From Pseudomonas sp. SCA2728.1_7 (GTDB taxonomy: Bacteria > Pseudomonadota > Gammaproteobacteria > Pseudomonadales > Pseudomonadaceae), in NCBI RefSeq assembly GCF_018138145.1, contig NZ_CP073104.1, positions 2,046,001 through 2,110,000 on the forward strand: DNA of 64,000 nucleotides. The letters are read 5' to 3'. Shown here piece after piece: positions 9,389-18,128 of this stretch. Each line of letters opens with the position of its first letter. Position 1 is the stretch's first letter. The notes under the pieces were generated by a model. The model saw nothing but the letters and a program-made list of their open reading frames with translations. It did no database searches and was not told the origin of the DNA. Position numbers and translations under genes: made by a program.

Positions 9389-9477
9389 TGTAGGAGTGAG
9401 CCTGCTCGCGATAGCGGTATGTCAGACAAGACTTACTTGAATGACACACCGCTATCGCGAGCAGGCTCGCTCCCACA
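9389..9477. repeat. REP palindrome pair (mixed variants)
   Basis: The left arm is the 'taggagtgagcctgctcgcg' form and the right arm the 'gcgagcaggctcgctcccac' form, so two REP sub-variants are paired here. Confidence 0.88.
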
Positions 9478-9548
9478 AGGGTTCGGGTGCAGATTCAATT
9501 CCCCGGCCGATGCGTTAAACTCCCGCCCATTGCTGTCTGGAGTTTCTT

Positions 9549-10838
9549 ATGCGCGAAGAGTTGAACCAAGGCCTGATCGACTTTCTCAAGGCCTCCCCTA
9601 CCCCGTTCCACGCCACCGCCAGTCTGGTGCAGCGTCTGGAGGCTGCCGGTTATATGCGCCTCGACGAGCGCGAGCCATGGACCACCGAGCCGAACGGCCG
9701 CTATTACGTCACCCGCAACGACTCCTCGATTGTCGCGATCAAAATGGGCCGCACTTCGCCACTGCACGGCGGCATCCGCCTGGTCGGTGCGCACACCGAC
9801 AGCCCGTGCCTGCGGGTCAAGCCGCAACCGGAGCTGCAGCGTCAGGGCTTCTGGCAACTGGGCGTTGAAGTTTACGGCGGCGCGCTGCTGGCACCGTGGT
9901 TCGACCGTGATCTGTCGCTGGCCGGCCGCGTAACCTTCCGCCGCGACGGCAAAGTCGAAAGCCAATTGATCGACTTCAAGGCACCGATCGCCATCATTCC
10001 GAACCTGGCCATTCACCTCAACCGTGAAGCCAATCAGGGCTGGGCGATCAACGCGCAGACCGAACTGCCGCCGATCCTCGCGCAATTCGCCGGTGACGAG
10101 CGTGTCGATTTCCGCGCCGTGCTCACCGATCAACTGGCCCGCGAACATGGCTTGAACGCCGACGTCGTACTCGATTACGAGCTGAGCTTCTACGACACGC
10201 AAAGCGCTGCAGTCATCGGCCTGAATGGCGACTTCATTGCCGGCGCGCGCCTCGACAACCTGTTGTCGTGCTACGCCGGTCTGCAAGCCTTGCTCACCGC
10301 CGAAACCGACGAAACCTGCGTACTGGTGTGCAACGACCACGAAGAAGTCGGTTCCTGCTCGGCCTGCGGTGCCGACGGCCCGATGCTCGAACAGACCCTG
10401 CGCCGTCTGCTGCCGGAAGGTGACGAATTCGTCCGCACCATCCAGAAATCCCTGCTGGTCTCGGCCGACAACGCCCACGGCGTGCACCCCAACTACGCAG
10501 AAAAGCACGACGCCAACCACGGCCCGAAACTCAACGCCGGCCCGGTGATCAAGGTCAACAGCAACCAGCGCTACGCCACCAACAGCGAAACCGCCGGGTT
10601 CTTCCGCCATCTGTGCATGGCCGAAGAAGTGCCGGTACAGAGCTTCGTGGTGCGCAGCGACATGGGTTGCGGCTCGACCATAGGCCCGATCACCGCCAGC
10701 CACCTCGGTGTGCGCACTGTCGACATCGGCCTGCCGACCTTCGCCATGCACTCGATCCGTGAACTGTGCGGCAGCCACGATCTGGCGCACCTAGTCAAAG
10801 TGCTGAGCGCGTTCTACGCCTGCCGCGAGTTGCCTTAA
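9549..10838 (+). CDS. apeB: M18-family aminopeptidase
   Basis: A 429-aa cytoplasmic metallo-aminopeptidase of family M18. Metal-binding motifs are visible: '[12 protein letters not shown]' (His, Asp), 'CNDHEEVGS' (catalytic Glu pair) and '[11 protein letters not shown]'; the terminal '[10 protein letters not shown]' supplies the last metal-binding His. The size matches bacterial DAP-like enzymes. The ATG at 9549 follows 'tggagtttctt'. It likely releases acidic or neutral N-terminal residues in peptide turnover. Confidence 0.92.
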   Translation: MREELNQGLIDFLKASPTPFHATASLVQRLEAAGYMRLDEREPWTTEPNGRYYVTRNDSSIVAIKMGRTSPLHGGIRLVGAHTDSPCLRVKPQPELQRQGFWQLGVEVYGGALLAPWFDRDLSLAGRVTFRRDGKVESQLIDFKAPIAIIPNLAIHLNREANQGWAINAQTELPPILAQFAGDERVDFRAVLTDQLAREHGLNADVVLDYELSFYDTQSAAVIGLNGDFIAGARLDNLLSCYAGLQALLTAETDETCVLVCNDHEEVGSCSACGADGPMLEQTLRRLLPEGDEFVRTIQKSLLVSADNAHGVHPNYAEKHDANHGPKLNAGPVIKVNSNQRYATNSETAGFFRHLCMAEEVPVQSFVVRSDMGCGSTIGPITASHLGVRTVDIGLPTFAMHSIRELCGSHDLAHLVKVLSAFYACRELP

Positions 10839-10840
10839 AA

Positions 10841-10924
10841 GCTTCGCGAGCAGGTCGAATCGTCGCACCGTCGCTCCCACCCTGGAATGCATTCCAAACT
10901 GTGGGAGCGAGCCTGCTCGCGAAA
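10841..10924. repeat. REP pair with disrupted left arm
   Basis: The right arm is a standard REP. The left arm reads gcgagcagg, then 16 unrelated bases (tcgaatcgtcgcaccg), then tcgctcccac, so one arm of the palindrome carries an insertion. Confidence 0.8.
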
Positions 10925-11042
10925 GCGGCAGTCCAGGCAGCACAAATTTCATTTTGAAACCGGCTCAATTCTGATACACATCAGAACCGCTCCACCAAAA
11001 CCGACCTAGACTTACATCATTCATTTCGACAAGGCAGTCTCC

Positions 11043-11219
11043 ATGATCTCGATGTCTTCGTTCCACGCCATGCTCATTCCCATCCTGTGCGGAATGATCC
11101 TGCTGGCAATCGGTTTCAACTTCCGTGACAAGAACGCCGGGGTGTTTGCCATGTGGGTCGGCATGCTGACGATCCTCGCCACCGTGGTGTACAAGATCCT
11201 CGCCAAACTCAACGAATAA
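11043..11219 (+). CDS. Small two-helix membrane protein (58 aa)
   Basis: A 58-aa open frame begins MISMSSFHAMLIP and ends KILAKLNE. It has two predicted membrane helices (about residues 8-25 and 34-52) with a short basic turn 'NFRDKN' between them, giving a hairpin topology. The ATG follows 'aaggcagtctcc', a plausible ribosome site, and codon use with GC-rich third positions resembles the neighbours. It lies 77 bp ahead of the mechanosensitive-channel gene. I do not recognise the family; a subunit or regulator of the channel is only a positional guess. Confidence 0.65.
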   Translation: MISMSSFHAMLIPILCGMILLAIGFNFRDKNAGVFAMWVGMLTILATVVYKILAKLNE

Positions 11220-11296
11220 ATCCGCGCCCGGCTCGCATTGCTTTAGTGGGCCTCGTACACTCCAGCGAATCCGCCCCTTGCGAGGTTGACCGCCTA

Positions 11297-13450
11297 GTGT
11301 TCGCTCGTCTTTTTGCTTTGCCCAGCCTGTTCCTCGTCTGCCTGATGACGCTGTTGCCGCTGGCCCCCGCCCACGCGGTCGGTTTGCCCGGTCTGCTCAA
11401 CACCAACAAAGCCCAACCGGAAGCCCAGGAACCGCTCGGCCAGTCCCTCGACGAAGTCATCAAGTCGCTGGAAAACGACAAGCAACGCGCACAGTTGCTG
11501 ACCGATCTGAAGAAGCTGCGCGACGCCACCAAAAAGGCTCAGGCCAGCCCCGAAGAAGGCGTGCTCGGCCTGATCGGCGGCACTCTGTCCAACTTCGAAA
11601 AACAATTCACCGGCGCCGACAGCCCGCTCAACCGCTGGGGCAACGAGTTCGACCTGGCCAAGGACGAACTGAGCGCGATGATGCTGCCGGCCAACGAGTG
11701 GCTGCCGATCATCTTCGGCTTCGCCATGATCCTCGCGGTGTGGAGCCTGCTAGCCGCCGCACTGATCTGGCTCAGCCATCGGGTGCGCATGCGCTTCGGC
11801 CTTACCGAAGAATTGCCGCAACACCCCAAGGCCCTCGACATGCTGCGCTTCGCTTTGCGCAAGCTCGGGCCGTGGCTGATCGCGTTGGTGATGACGGTTT
11901 ACATGAGCTACGCATTGCCGTCGTCGCTGGGCAAAAGCCTGGCGATGGTGCTGGCCTATGCGCTGGTGGTCGGCACCTGTTTCTCGGCGATCTGCGTGAT
12001 CGCGTTTTCCCTGCTCGACGGCCCGCACCGCCATCGTGCGCTGTACATCCTCCGTCATCAGGCGTTCCGGCCGCTGTGGCTGATCGGCAGCTTCGCCGCG
12101 TTCGGCGAAGCGCTGAATGATCCGCGCCTGATCGAAAGCCTCGGCGTGCATCTGGCCCACACCGCCGCGACCATCGCCAATGTCCTCGCGGCACTGTCGA
12201 CAGGTCTGTTTATCCTGCGTTTCCGCCGACCGATCGCGCACCTGATCCGCAATCAGCCGCTGTCACGGCGCCTGACCCGCCGCGCCCTCAGCGACACCAT
12301 CGAAATCCTCGGCACCTTCTGGTACGTGCCGGCGCTGGTGCTGGTCGGCATCTCGCTGTTCGCCACCTTCGTCTCCGCCGGCGACACCAGCACCGCGCTG
12401 CGCCAGTCACTGATCTGCACCGTGCTGCTGGTGATGTGCATGGTGATCAACGGCCTCGTGCGCCGCCACTCACTGAAACCGCAACGCGGGCCAAAACGTC
12501 ATGCGCTGTACTCCGAACGCCTGAAAAACTTCTTCTACACCCTCGCGCACCTGCTGGTCTGGCTGGTCTTCATCGAACTCGGCCTGCGCGTCTGGGGCCA
12601 GTCGCTGATCGGTTTCGCCGAGGGCGAAGGACATGATGTCAGCGTCAAACTGTTCAGCCTGATCGGCACACTGATTTTCTCCTGGCTGATCTGGATCCTC
12701 GCCGACACCGCTGTGCACCACGCCCTCACCCGCTCGCGCAAAGGTCTGGCAAATGCTCGTGCGCAAACGATGATGCCGCTGATTCGCAACGTACTGTTTG
12801 TAGCGATCTTCATCATTGCGCTGATCGTCGCGCTGGCGAACATGGGCATGAACGTCACGCCACTGCTGGCCGGTGCCGGCGTGATCGGTCTGGCCATCGG
12901 TTTCGGTGCGCAGTCGCTGGTGGCGGACTTGATCACCGGCCTATTCATCATCATTGAAGACTCACTGGCCATCGATGACTACGTGGATGTCGGCGGCCAC
13001 CTCGGCACCGTCGAAGGCCTGACCATCCGCACCGTGCGCCTGCGCGACATCGACGGCATCGTCCACACCATCCCGTTCAGCGAAATCAAAAGCATCAAGA
13101 ACTACTCACGGGAGTTCGGCTACGCGATCTTCCGCGTCGCGGTGCCGTACAACATGGAAATCGATGACGCGATCAAACTGATGCGCGACGTCGGCCAGAA
13201 GATGCGCACCGATCCGCTGCAGCGGCGCAACATCTGGTCGCCGCTGGAGATTCAGGGGGTCGAGAGTTTCGAATCCGGCAGCGCGATCCTGCGCGCACGG
13301 TTCAAGACTGCGCCGATCAAACAGTGGGAAGTTTCCCGGGCGTTCAACCTGTCGCTCAAACGCCATCTCGACGAAGCCGGACTCGATCTGGCAACGCCGC
13401 GCATGAGCGTGCAAGTGATCACTGCCGGTGGCGGTCAGCCGAAGGAATAG
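11297..13450 (+). CDS. MscS-family mechanosensitive channel (YbiO-type)
   Basis: A 717-aa multi-domain mechanosensitive channel. A signal peptide (cleaved near 'APAHAVG') is followed by a periplasmic coiled region, several membrane helices and the MscS pore module: the Gly/Ala-rich pore helix 'GAGVIGLAIGFGAQSLV' and the beta domain beginning 'DYVDVGGHLGTVEGLTIRTV'. Size and layout match E. coli YbiO better than the 1,100-aa MscK. The GTG start at 11297 is chosen because it gives a clean signal peptide; extending to the ATG at 11153 would overlap the 58-aa gene. It protects cells from hypo-osmotic shock. Confidence 0.88.
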   Translation: MFARLFALPSLFLVCLMTLLPLAPAHAVGLPGLLNTNKAQPEAQEPLGQSLDEVIKSLENDKQRAQLLTDLKKLRDATKKAQASPEEGVLGLIGGTLSNFEKQFTGADSPLNRWGNEFDLAKDELSAMMLPANEWLPIIFGFAMILAVWSLLAAALIWLSHRVRMRFGLTEELPQHPKALDMLRFALRKLGPWLIALVMTVYMSYALPSSLGKSLAMVLAYALVVGTCFSAICVIAFSLLDGPHRHRALYILRHQAFRPLWLIGSFAAFGEALNDPRLIESLGVHLAHTAATIANVLAALSTGLFILRFRRPIAHLIRNQPLSRRLTRRALSDTIEILGTFWYVPALVLVGISLFATFVSAGDTSTALRQSLICTVLLVMCMVINGLVRRHSLKPQRGPKRHALYSERLKNFFYTLAHLLVWLVFIELGLRVWGQSLIGFAEGEGHDVSVKLFSLIGTLIFSWLIWILADTAVHHALTRSRKGLANARAQTMMPLIRNVLFVAIFIIALIVALANMGMNVTPLLAGAGVIGLAIGFGAQSLVADLITGLFIIIEDSLAIDDYVDVGGHLGTVEGLTIRTVRLRDIDGIVHTIPFSEIKSIKNYSREFGYAIFRVAVPYNMEIDDAIKLMRDVGQKMRTDPLQRRNIWSPLEIQGVESFESGSAILRARFKTAPIKQWEVSRAFNLSLKRHLDEAGLDLATPRMSVQVITAGGGQPKE

Positions 13451-13514
13451 CACTCAGGCGCGCGGTTGCAGTCACAGGCAGGGAAGCCCGACAACAATAA
13501 TCAAGGAGAAACCG

Positions 13515-14849
13515 ATGCAACTGACGCGCATTGCCCAAGCCGTTCTACTGACCCTGTTCGCCAGCCACGCCGGCGCCGCGACGCTGGAAAGTACCCGCAC
13601 GCAAATCGCCGAACAAGCGCAAAAGCTCGAGCCCGAGCTGCTGGAAACCCGCCGCGACATCCACGCTCATCCAGAACTCGGCAACACCGAAAAACGCACC
13701 GCAGACCTCGTCGCCAAACAACTCAAAGCCATGGGCCTGGAAGTCAAAACCGGCGTCGCCCGCACCGGCGTGGTCGCCGTCCTCAAAGGCGCCCTGCCCG
13801 GCCCGACTGTGGCTTTGCGCGCCGACATGGACGCACTGCCGGTCAAGGAAGTCTCCGACCTGCCCTTCGCCTCGAAAGCCAAAGGCACCTACCTCGACAA
13901 AGAAGTCGACGTCATGCACGCCTGCGGCCACGATGCGCACACCGCGATCCTGCTGAGCACGGCGAAAATTCTCACGGGCATGCGCGACACCCTGCCCGGC
14001 ACCGTGGTGTTCTATTTCCAGCCCGCCGAGGAAGGCCCAAGCGACTTCGTACCCGACGGCAAAAACACCTGGGGCGCGAAAATGATGGTCGAGGAAGGAG
14101 TAATGAAATCGCCAAAACCCGACGCGGTGTTCGGCCTGCACGTCTGGGCCGGCATCCCCGCCGGCCAGATCGCCTACCGCCCCGGCGCCACCCTCGCCAG
14201 CTCCGACGACCTGCGCATCAAAATCCTCGGCAAACAAACCCACGCCGGCCGCCCATGGGACGGCATCGACCCGATCACCGTCGGCGCGCAAACCATCGTC
14301 GGCCTGCAAACCGTGGTCAGCCGCCGCACCGACATATCCTCTTACCCGTCAGTGGTCAGCATCGGCACCATCAACGGCGGCACGCGCTACAACATCATTC
14401 CCGAATCCGTGGACATGACCGGAACGATCCGCTCCTACGACTACGGCATCCGCCAGAAACTGCATACCGACGTACGCCAGACCGTAGAAAAAATCGCCGA
14501 AAGCGGTGGCGCGAAAGCGGATGTGACCATCATCGAAAAATACGACCCGACGATTAACAACCCGGCACTGGCGGAAAAAATGCTGCCGACACTGAAGTGG
14601 GCAGCCAAGGATGATGTGGTGAATGCGCCGCTGGTGGGTGGCGCGGAAGACTTTTCTTTCTATGCCAAGGAAGTGCCGGGACTGTTTGTGTTTCTCGGCG
14701 TCACGCCGCGGGATCAGGACATGAGCAAGGCCGCGCCGAATCACAATCCGGGGTTCTTTGTCGATGAGTCGGCGTTGGTGGTGGGCGTGAGGACATTGGC
14801 GTCGTTGGCGACGGATTATTTGTATGCCAATGCGGGGGTGGGCGAATAG
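13515..14849 (+). CDS. Periplasmic M20-family amidohydrolase
   Basis: A 444-aa metal-dependent hydrolase of the M20D (hippurate hydrolase / indole-acetyl-amino acid hydrolase) group. An N-terminal signal peptide ('AVLLTLFASHAGA') predicts export, unlike most cytoplasmic members. The family motifs 'RRDIHAHPELGNTE', 'LRADMDALPV', 'HACGHDAHTAILL' and 'QPAEEGP' are intact, giving the bridging Cys/His metal ligands and catalytic Glu. The ATG at 13515 follows AAGGAG. It probably cleaves N-acyl or N-aroyl amino acids outside the cytoplasm; the substrate is not readable. It ends just before the 72-bp repeat array. Confidence 0.87.
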   Translation: MQLTRIAQAVLLTLFASHAGAATLESTRTQIAEQAQKLEPELLETRRDIHAHPELGNTEKRTADLVAKQLKAMGLEVKTGVARTGVVAVLKGALPGPTVALRADMDALPVKEVSDLPFASKAKGTYLDKEVDVMHACGHDAHTAILLSTAKILTGMRDTLPGTVVFYFQPAEEGPSDFVPDGKNTWGAKMMVEEGVMKSPKPDAVFGLHVWAGIPAGQIAYRPGATLASSDDLRIKILGKQTHAGRPWDGIDPITVGAQTIVGLQTVVSRRTDISSYPSVVSIGTINGGTRYNIIPESVDMTGTIRSYDYGIRQKLHTDVRQTVEKIAESGGAKADVTIIEKYDPTINNPALAEKMLPTLKWAAKDDVVNAPLVGGAEDFSFYAKEVPGLFVFLGVTPRDQDMSKAAPNHNPGFFVDESALVVGVRTLASLATDYLYANAGVGE

Positions 14850-14870
14850 GGATGAGGTGACTGTGGGGGC

Positions 14871-15404
14871 GCCTTCGCGAGCAGGCTCGCTCCCACATTT
14901 GGACCGTGTGCAGCCTGTCAGAAATGGGCCGGCTGTCAGGGCGCTATTGCGAGCAGGCTCACTCCTACATTTGGACCGTGTGCAGCCTGTCAGAAACAGG
15001 TCGGCTGTCAGGCCGCCATCGCGAGCAGGCTCACTCCTACATTTGGAACGTGTGCAGCCTGTCAGAAACAGGTCGGCTGTCAGGCCGCCATCGCGAGCAG
15101 GCTCACTCCTACATTTGGACCGTGTGCAGCCTGTCAGAAACAGGTTGGCTGTCAGGCCGCTATCGCGAGCAGGCTCACTCCTACATTTGAACCGTGTGCA
15201 GTCTGTCAGAAATGGGTCGGCTGTCAGGGCGCCATCGCGAGCAGGCTCGCTCCCACATTTGGACCGTGTGCAGCCAGTTAGAAATTGGTCGGTTGTCAGG
15301 TCGCCATCGCGAGCAGGCTCACTCCTACATTTGGACCGTGTGCAGCTTGTCAGAAACAGGTCGGCTGTCAGGCCGTCATCGCTGGCAAGCCAGCTCCAAC
15401 AAGG
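14871..15404. repeat. 72-bp tandem repeat array built on half-REPs (7 copies plus a variant end)
   Basis: Units begin with gcgagcaggctc at 14877, 14949, 15021, 15093, 15165, 15237 and 15309, exactly 72 bp apart, each followed by '(a)ctcctacatttggaccg' and 'tgtgcagcctgtcagaaa'. An eighth unit at 15381 starts with a different REP variant (gctggcaagccagctcc). Units 1 and 6 carry the 'cgctccca' form, the others 'cactccta'. All arms face the same way, so this is a direct array, not hairpin pairs. Because 72 is a multiple of three, long open frames with 24-aa repeats appear on both strands; I do not regard them as genes. Confidence 0.93.
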
Positions 15405-15439
15405 ATTGAGCCCAACCGGTAAACCTAAATCGCTTCGGC

Positions 15440-15750
15440 TTCTCACCACTCAACACAATGAGCGCAAGCTCGAGTACCGCTCTTGATCTTGCCGTGCCGG
15501 CCCCTTCGGCAGGCTGAGTGGAGGGGTCTATCCGGGGGTGGGCGCGCAGCGCCGTTCGACGAAGTCGAACACATCGAAAGTAGGTGCAGCGAAGCAAACC
15601 GGAAGCGATGCCCCCGGATCGATCCCGGAGCGAAGGAACCCCGAGCCCCAGCGAGCGGGCCGAACGCCGGGGCCTAGCCTTTTGCTTACTTTTCGGCGTC
15701 TGGAAAAGTGAGTCGCTGTAAGAGCGAAACCGTCAGCGGCAGCACCCGAA
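15440..15750. repeat. Probable dispersed intergenic repeat
   Basis: No gene is supported here. The stretch has features I associate with a repeated non-coding element of fluorescent pseudomonads: 'ccttttgcttacttttcggc' followed by 'aaaagtgagtcgctgtaaga', and a GC-rich block with inverted pieces ('ccccggatcgatcc', 'gccggggcc'). Recognition is from memory and a within-genome copy count would settle it. Confidence 0.45.
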
Positions 15751-15813
15751 GCAACGGATATACACCCAAAACCCCAAGAACCTGGTCGGCCCACAGGCCG
15801 CCAAGGTCAAAGC

Positions 15814-16530
15814 TCAAACCACATCAACCCCAACGTGAATCGCATCATGCCGCCAAAACTCCAGATCACAATCAATCAACCGCTCATGCTGATCATAATT
15901 AACCCGAGCAATCCTTAACCCCGGACTCCCCACCGACACCCGTAAAGCCGCCGCCGCATCCACCGACAACGACGTAGGCACAATCTCAAAGCGCACCCGC
16001 CCATAATGCAAATCGTAATGCCGCGCATACAACTCGGTCATCGACTGATTCAAATCAAACTCAAGAATCCCCGGAAAAAACTGCGGATTCAAATAATGCT
16101 CAACATAAAGCACCAGCCGCCCATCAATGCGCCGCGACCGACAAATCTGAATCACGCTCGACAACGCCGGCAACTGCAACCAGGCACACACCGCCGCAGA
16201 CGCCGGCTGCAACCGCGCCGAAATAACCTCGGTCGACGGCACCCGCCCTTGCGCACTGACCATCGCGTGAAAGTGACTGCGCTGCATCAGGTTATAGGCC
16301 AGACGCGGCGGCGAAACGAACCAGCCACGGCGCTCCTCACGATAAATCTGCCCCTGCGCCTCCAACTGCAACAACGCCTCACGCACGGTAATCCGCGTCG
16401 TGCCGAACAACTCACTGAGCTTGCGCTCGGCCGGCAACTTGCTGCCCGCCGCCAGCAAGCCGTGATCGAGCTGCTCCTGCAACACCTGGCCGATCGCTGT
16501 CACCGCTTTTGTTGCCTCATCGCGCATCAA
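15814..16530 (-). CDS. GntR/HutC-family regulator with UTRA domain
   Basis: A 238-aa one-component repressor. The N-terminal winged helix-turn-helix ('LPAERKLSELFGTTRITVREALLQLEAQG', about 30-60) is followed by a UTRA ligand-binding domain (about 85-235), as in PhnF and HutC. It is divergent from the ABC importer at 16879 across a 348-bp gap holding two related palindrome-like sites (16541-16554 and 16820-16832), so it probably controls both itself and the importer. UTRA regulators of this type often sense phosphorylated or phosphonate ligands, which would suit the phosphatase-like enzyme in the operon; that link is inference. Confidence 0.88.
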   Translation of the reverse strand: MMRDEATKAVTAIGQVLQEQLDHGLLAAGSKLPAERKLSELFGTTRITVREALLQLEAQGQIYREERRGWFVSPPRLAYNLMQRSHFHAMVSAQGRVPSTEVISARLQPASAAVCAWLQLPALSSVIQICRSRRIDGRLVLYVEHYLNPQFFPGILEFDLNQSMTELYARHYDLHYGRVRFEIVPTSLSVDAAAALRVSVGSPGLRIARVNYDQHERLIDCDLEFWRHDAIHVGVDVV

Positions 16531-16540
16531 CGTTACCTAT

Positions 16541-16554
16541 CTGGACTAGACCAG
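16541..16554. promoter_or_regulatory. Candidate UTRA-regulator operator, site 1
   Basis: The sequence ctggactagaccag is a 12-of-14 palindrome lying 10 bp upstream of the regulator's start codon. It resembles the TGGTCTAGACCA-type operators known for HutC-subfamily regulators, and suggests autoregulation. Confidence 0.5.
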
Positions 16555-16819
16555 CACTGTTTCGGGGCAAAACCGCACGGCAATCGAGCCGTTTCCTGAT
16601 GATGCAAGCCTAGGCAGTGCAGATGACCGAGAGATGACAAAACTACCGAACGGTCGTCTTCATGACTTGCAATACATCGGCCAAGTCCCTTGCGCTCCGG
16701 GCCTTTGAGCATGGTCTACGCTTATCTGACAGCCGCCAATACCGGGCAAATAAAAGGCCCGCCGCAAGGCCGCCGACATCAAAGTGTCATCCAGCCCCCT
16801 TAAATTGGCTCAGGTATTG

Positions 16820-16832
16820 CTGACCTAGACCA
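16820..16832. promoter_or_regulatory. Candidate UTRA-regulator operator, site 2
   Basis: The sequence ctgacctagacca shares the 'ctagacca' half and the following 'cac' with site 1, and lies about 45 bp before the binding-protein start, where a repressor would block the importer promoter. Confidence 0.5.
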
Positions 16833-16878
16833 ACACACACCGCAATCGCAGCGTTGAACACGACCAAGGAGCTTCGGA

Positions 16879-17946
16879 ATGAAACAGCTTTTCCTGGCAA
16901 CACTGTTAGGCTCGACCATTGCAATGTGCACCTCCGCCATGGCGGCCGGCACCGATCTGAAAACCCTCGAAGCCGCTGCGAAAGCGGAAGGCGCCGTCAA
17001 CAGCGTCGGCATGCCGGATGACTGGGCCAACTGGAAAGGCACCTGGGAAGACCTGGCCAAGACCTACGGCCTGAAACACATCGACACCGACATGAGTTCC
17101 GCCCAGGAAATCGCCAAGTTCGCCGCCGAGAAAGACAATGCCAGCGCCGACATCGGCGACGTCGGTGCCGCCTTCGGTCCGATCGCGGTCAAGCAAGGCG
17201 TGGTGCAACCGTACAAGCCAAGCACCTGGGATCAGGTTCCAGACTGGGCCAAGGACAAGGACGGCAACTGGGCACTGGCTTACACCGGCACCATCGCCTT
17301 CATCGTCAACAAGAAGCTGCTGCACGGCTCCGAAGTACCAACCAAATGGGCAGACCTCAAGGGCGGCAAATACAAGGTCTCCATCGGTGATGTGAGCACC
17401 GCTGCACAAGCCGCCAACGGCGTATTGGCCGCAGCCCTGGCCAACGGTGGCGACGAGAAAAACATCAAGCCTGCCCTGCTGCTGTTCGCCGACATCGCCA
17501 AGCAAGGTCGCCTGTCGATGGCCAACCCGACCATCGCCACCATGGAAAAAGGCGAGATCGAAGTCGGTGTGGTTTGGGACTTCAACGGCCTCAGCTACAA
17601 AGCCAAGATGGCCAACCCGGATGACTACGTGGTGCTGATCCCGTCCGACGGTTCGGTGATTTCCGGCTACACCACCATCATCAACAAGTACGCGAAAAAC
17701 CCGAACGCCGCCAAGCTGACCCGCGAATACATCTTCAGCGACGCCGGCCAGACCAACCTCGCTCGCGGCAACGCCCGTCCGATCCGCGCCGAACACCTGC
17801 AACTGCCGGAAGACGTGAAAGCCAAGCTGCTGCCGAACGAGCAGTACAAAAAGGTCACCCCGATCAAAGACGCCGATGCGTGGGAAAAGACCTCCAAAGC
17901 CCTGCCACAGCAGTGGAACGAGGAAGTCATCGTCGAGATGAAATAA
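16879..17946 (+). CDS. ABC importer periplasmic binding protein
   Basis: A 355-aa solute-binding protein of the iron/putrescine/AEP-type (type 2 periplasmic-binding fold). A signal peptide ends near 'SAMAAGT'. Typical features are 'VNSVGMPDDWANWK' early, 'ADIGDVGAAFGP' and 'YTGTIAFIVNKKL' in the hinge region and 'SGYTTIINKYAKNPNAAK' near the end. The start at 16879 follows aaggagcttcgga. It is the first gene of an operon with an alkaline-phosphatase-superfamily enzyme, two permeases and an ATPase. A phosphonate or phosphate ester is the contextual guess for the ligand; Fe3+ or polyamine cannot be excluded by sequence. Confidence 0.88.
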   Translation: MKQLFLATLLGSTIAMCTSAMAAGTDLKTLEAAAKAEGAVNSVGMPDDWANWKGTWEDLAKTYGLKHIDTDMSSAQEIAKFAAEKDNASADIGDVGAAFGPIAVKQGVVQPYKPSTWDQVPDWAKDKDGNWALAYTGTIAFIVNKKLLHGSEVPTKWADLKGGKYKVSIGDVSTAAQAANGVLAAALANGGDEKNIKPALLLFADIAKQGRLSMANPTIATMEKGEIEVGVVWDFNGLSYKAKMANPDDYVVLIPSDGSVISGYTTIINKYAKNPNAAKLTREYIFSDAGQTNLARGNARPIRAEHLQLPEDVKAKLLPNEQYKKVTPIKDADAWEKTSKALPQQWNEEVIVEMK

Positions 17947-17986
17947 ACCGGCTGATCACCGATGCATGATCTGAAACAAATCCCCA

Positions 17987-18076
17987 TGTAGGAGTGAGCC
18001 TGCTCGCGATAGCGGTAGTTCAGTCAACATTGTCGTTGAATGTTCAACAGCTATCGCGAGCAGGCTCACTCCTACA
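17987..18076. repeat. REP palindrome pair within the ABC operon
   Basis: Inverted 'tgtaggagtgagcctgctcg' arms sit between the binding-protein gene and the phosphatase-like gene. Such a hairpin can stabilise the upstream mRNA, which would raise binding-protein levels relative to the permeases. Confidence 0.9.
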
Positions 18077-18128
18077 GGGGATCTCGGCTGAATCTGAAAT
18101 TTCCTGTTTTCGCGGAGTTTTTGCCCCT

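Noticed and set aside
14877..15390. CRISPR-like array
   Set aside because: Repeats and spacers do not alternate: the whole 72-bp unit is repeated, there is no unique spacer sequence, and no cas genes are near.
14349..15449. Long open frames on both strands over the 72-bp array, coding for 24-residue repeats
   Set aside because: The frames exist because the repeat length is a multiple of three; they have no ribosome site, run into the amidohydrolase gene on one strand, and consist of REP-derived sequence.
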